Assembly: GCA_934630995.1 (NCBI GenBank)
Contig: CAKTXU010000143.1
Coordinates: 1-5,656, forward strand
Reading direction: 5' to 3'
Origin: an uncultured Eubacteriales bacterium
GTDB taxonomy: Bacteria > Bacillota > Clostridia > Oscillospirales > Acutalibacteraceae
Length of the DNA stretch: 5,656 nt
The position numbers were made by a program, and so were the translations under genes. Positions 4,944 to 5,656 of the stretch are shown here, one piece after another. The first letter of the stretch is position 1, and the number at the start of each line of letters is the position of its first letter. The notes under the pieces were generated by a model. It saw nothing but the letters and a program-made list of their open reading frames with translations, was not told the DNA's origin and made no database searches.

Positions 4944-5411
4944 ATGGGCAAGCCTATTCTCGTTGTCAGCGCCTGTCTGTGCGGTATCGCGGTCCGGTAT
5001 GACGGCAGTTGTCGGACAGTTGAACAGCTTCGGACTCTATGGCGGCGCGGAGAAGCCTTGGCGGTTTGTCCCGAATGTATGGGAGGGCTGCCCGTTCCCC
5101 GCCAGCCAGCGGAGCGGATCGGCGATGGGCGGGTGAGCTCGTGCACCGGCGCCGATTGCACCGCCGCCTTTGAAAACGGAGCCCGGCAGGTGCTGGCGCT
5201 CTGCCGGCAATATGGGATAAAAGCTGCTGTACTCAAGGAGGGGAGCCCTTCCTGCGGTACACGGGAGATATATGACGGCAGCTTTTCCGGTTTCCGAATA
5301 CCCGGCGAGGGAGTGACGACCGCTCTGCTGCGGAAAAACGGCATCACGGTATTCAGTGAGGAAAGCTGGCTGAAGGAAAAAACGGAAGCCGGGGAAGCCT
5401 TCGGCGTATGA
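4944..5411 (+). CDS. DUF523 family protein, related to TudS thiouracil desulfidase
   Basis: This 155-residue protein covers the complete DUF523 domain. Family motifs are SACLCG...RYDG (9-21), VCPECMGGLPVPRQPAE (41-57), VLKEGSPSCG (97-105), IYDGSFSG (109-116) and GVTTALL (123-129). C11, C42 and C104 are the three conserved cysteines that, in the characterised member TudS, hold a [4Fe-4S] cluster used to remove sulfur from 2-thiouracil. Five further cysteines (13, 45, 67, 72, 87) are unusual for a small cytoplasmic protein. The family's usual NCRYDG cysteine is replaced here (AVRYDG), with a cysteine at 13 instead. There is no signal peptide or membrane segment. The start lies one base after the lexA stop with only a weak GGAA site, so translation is probably coupled to lexA. 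The family is sure; the desulfidase reaction on thiouracil or another thiolated base is inference from homology. Confidence 0.88.
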   Translation: MGKPILVVSACLCGIAVRYDGSCRTVEQLRTLWRRGEALAVCPECMGGLPVPRQPAERIGDGRVSSCTGADCTAAFENGARQVLALCRQYGIKAAVLKEGSPSCGTREIYDGSFSGFRIPGEGVTTALLRKNGITVFSEESWLKEKTEAGEAFGV

Positions 5412-5511
5412 CCAGGACGGCGAGCGGCGATCCTGGACCGGCGCGAAGCGGCCGGGTGCTGTGACGGAGGGCCTGCCGTCCCATTGAGGGAGAGTCCTTT
5501 TCTTGGGACTC
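5412..5511 (+). other. Cluster of inverted repeats after the tudS-like gene
   Basis: No gene is supported here. Four potential hairpins follow in a row: CCAGGA/TCCTGG (5412-5436), CCGGC/GCCGG (5438-5455), GACGG/CCGTC (5463-5480) and GAGTCC/GGACTC (5492-5511). GGACGGC (5415-5421) can also pair with GCCGTCC (5475-5481), which would replace the first and third hairpins. It may be the structured 3' end of the lexA transcript or a separate RNA; nothing recognisable was matched. Confidence 0.4.
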
Positions 5512-5572
5512 CTATTCTCCAATTATATATAGGATACGGAGCCCCGAGCTTCCCAAAAGGGAGTGAAGTGGT

Positions 5573-5610
5573 AAAAAGAAGGTAGACACGAAAGTGCCTA
5601 CCTTCTTTTT
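5573..5610. terminator. Strong bidirectional intrinsic terminator
   Basis: A 13-bp stem (AAAAAGAAGGTAG with CTACCTTCTTTTT) continues after one A-C mismatch into CAC/GTG closed by a GAAA tetraloop. The plus strand ends in TTCTTTTT and the minus strand likewise, so it can stop transcription from both sides. It is the probable end of the lexA unit, about 160 bases after the last gene. Confidence 0.85.
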
Positions 5611-5656
5611 ATGTGATCATATGAAGAAAAAGGGAGGCCCGAGGCTTTCTTTGCGG

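Noticed and set aside
4400..5347. Long minus-strand open frame of 315 codons opposite lexA and the DUF523 gene
   Set aside because: It is antisense to two clear family members, low in complexity of any known domain, and has no ribosome site; it is a by-product of GC-rich codons.
5621..5656. Possible new gene start, ATGAAGAAAAAG, running off the right edge
   Set aside because: Only 12 codons are visible, no ribosome site precedes the ATG, and a GGGAGG inside the frame suggests any real start lies beyond the window.
1..5656. CRISPR array, insertion sequence or transposase
   Set aside because: No regularly spaced repeats with unique spacers and no transposase motifs or terminal inverted repeats were found; the only recombinase trace is the tyrosine integrase remnant.

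Overview
The window looks like chromosomal DNA of a low-to-medium GC Gram-positive bacterium, most likely a gut-type Clostridia (Oscillospiraceae/Lachnospiraceae-like). The clues are a LytTR two-component system, a LexA with a Bacillus-type SOS box candidate at its promoter, a tRNA with an encoded CCA end, strong AGGAG-type ribosome binding sites and sigma-A-like promoters. Genus-level assignment is inference.

Region 1 (about 1-1140, minus strand, visibly AT-richer) holds the start of a membrane protein, probably a sensor kinase and cut by the window edge. Upstream of it lies a complete LytTR response regulator (241-957), whose stop codon overlaps the kinase start. A promoter with good spacing lies at 992-1020.

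Region 2 (about 1140-1650) looks like the end of an integrated element. It has a 5'-truncated, probably frameshifted tyrosine integrase remnant, a pair of 9-bp direct repeats, a 14-bp hairpin, and a minus-strand tRNA-Arg(CCG) with its own promoter and terminator. The integrase remnant ends about 120 bp from the tRNA 3' end, the classic layout of a tRNA-targeted island.

Region 3 (about 1720-4032) is a monocistronic cytoplasmic GH36 alpha-galactosidase with a plausible promoter and a bidirectional terminator.

Region 4 (4001-4357) is gene-free on the plus strand. It contains the lexA promoter with an overlapping SOS-box-like sequence. On the minus strand it has the layout of an undescribed small RNA: a perfect TATAAT box, a long hairpin starting at the predicted first nucleotide, a C-rich single-stranded stretch, and the shared terminator.

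Region 5 (4358-5411) is a tight two-gene unit: lexA, then one base later a DUF523/TudS-family protein that probably carries an iron-sulfur cluster. Region 6 (5412-5656) has no gene I can support. It holds several GC-rich inverted repeats and a strong bidirectional terminator.

The best candidates for new biology are the predicted small RNA between the alpha-galactosidase and lexA, and the coupling of a TudS-like protein to lexA. The remaining genes are ordinary members of known families.
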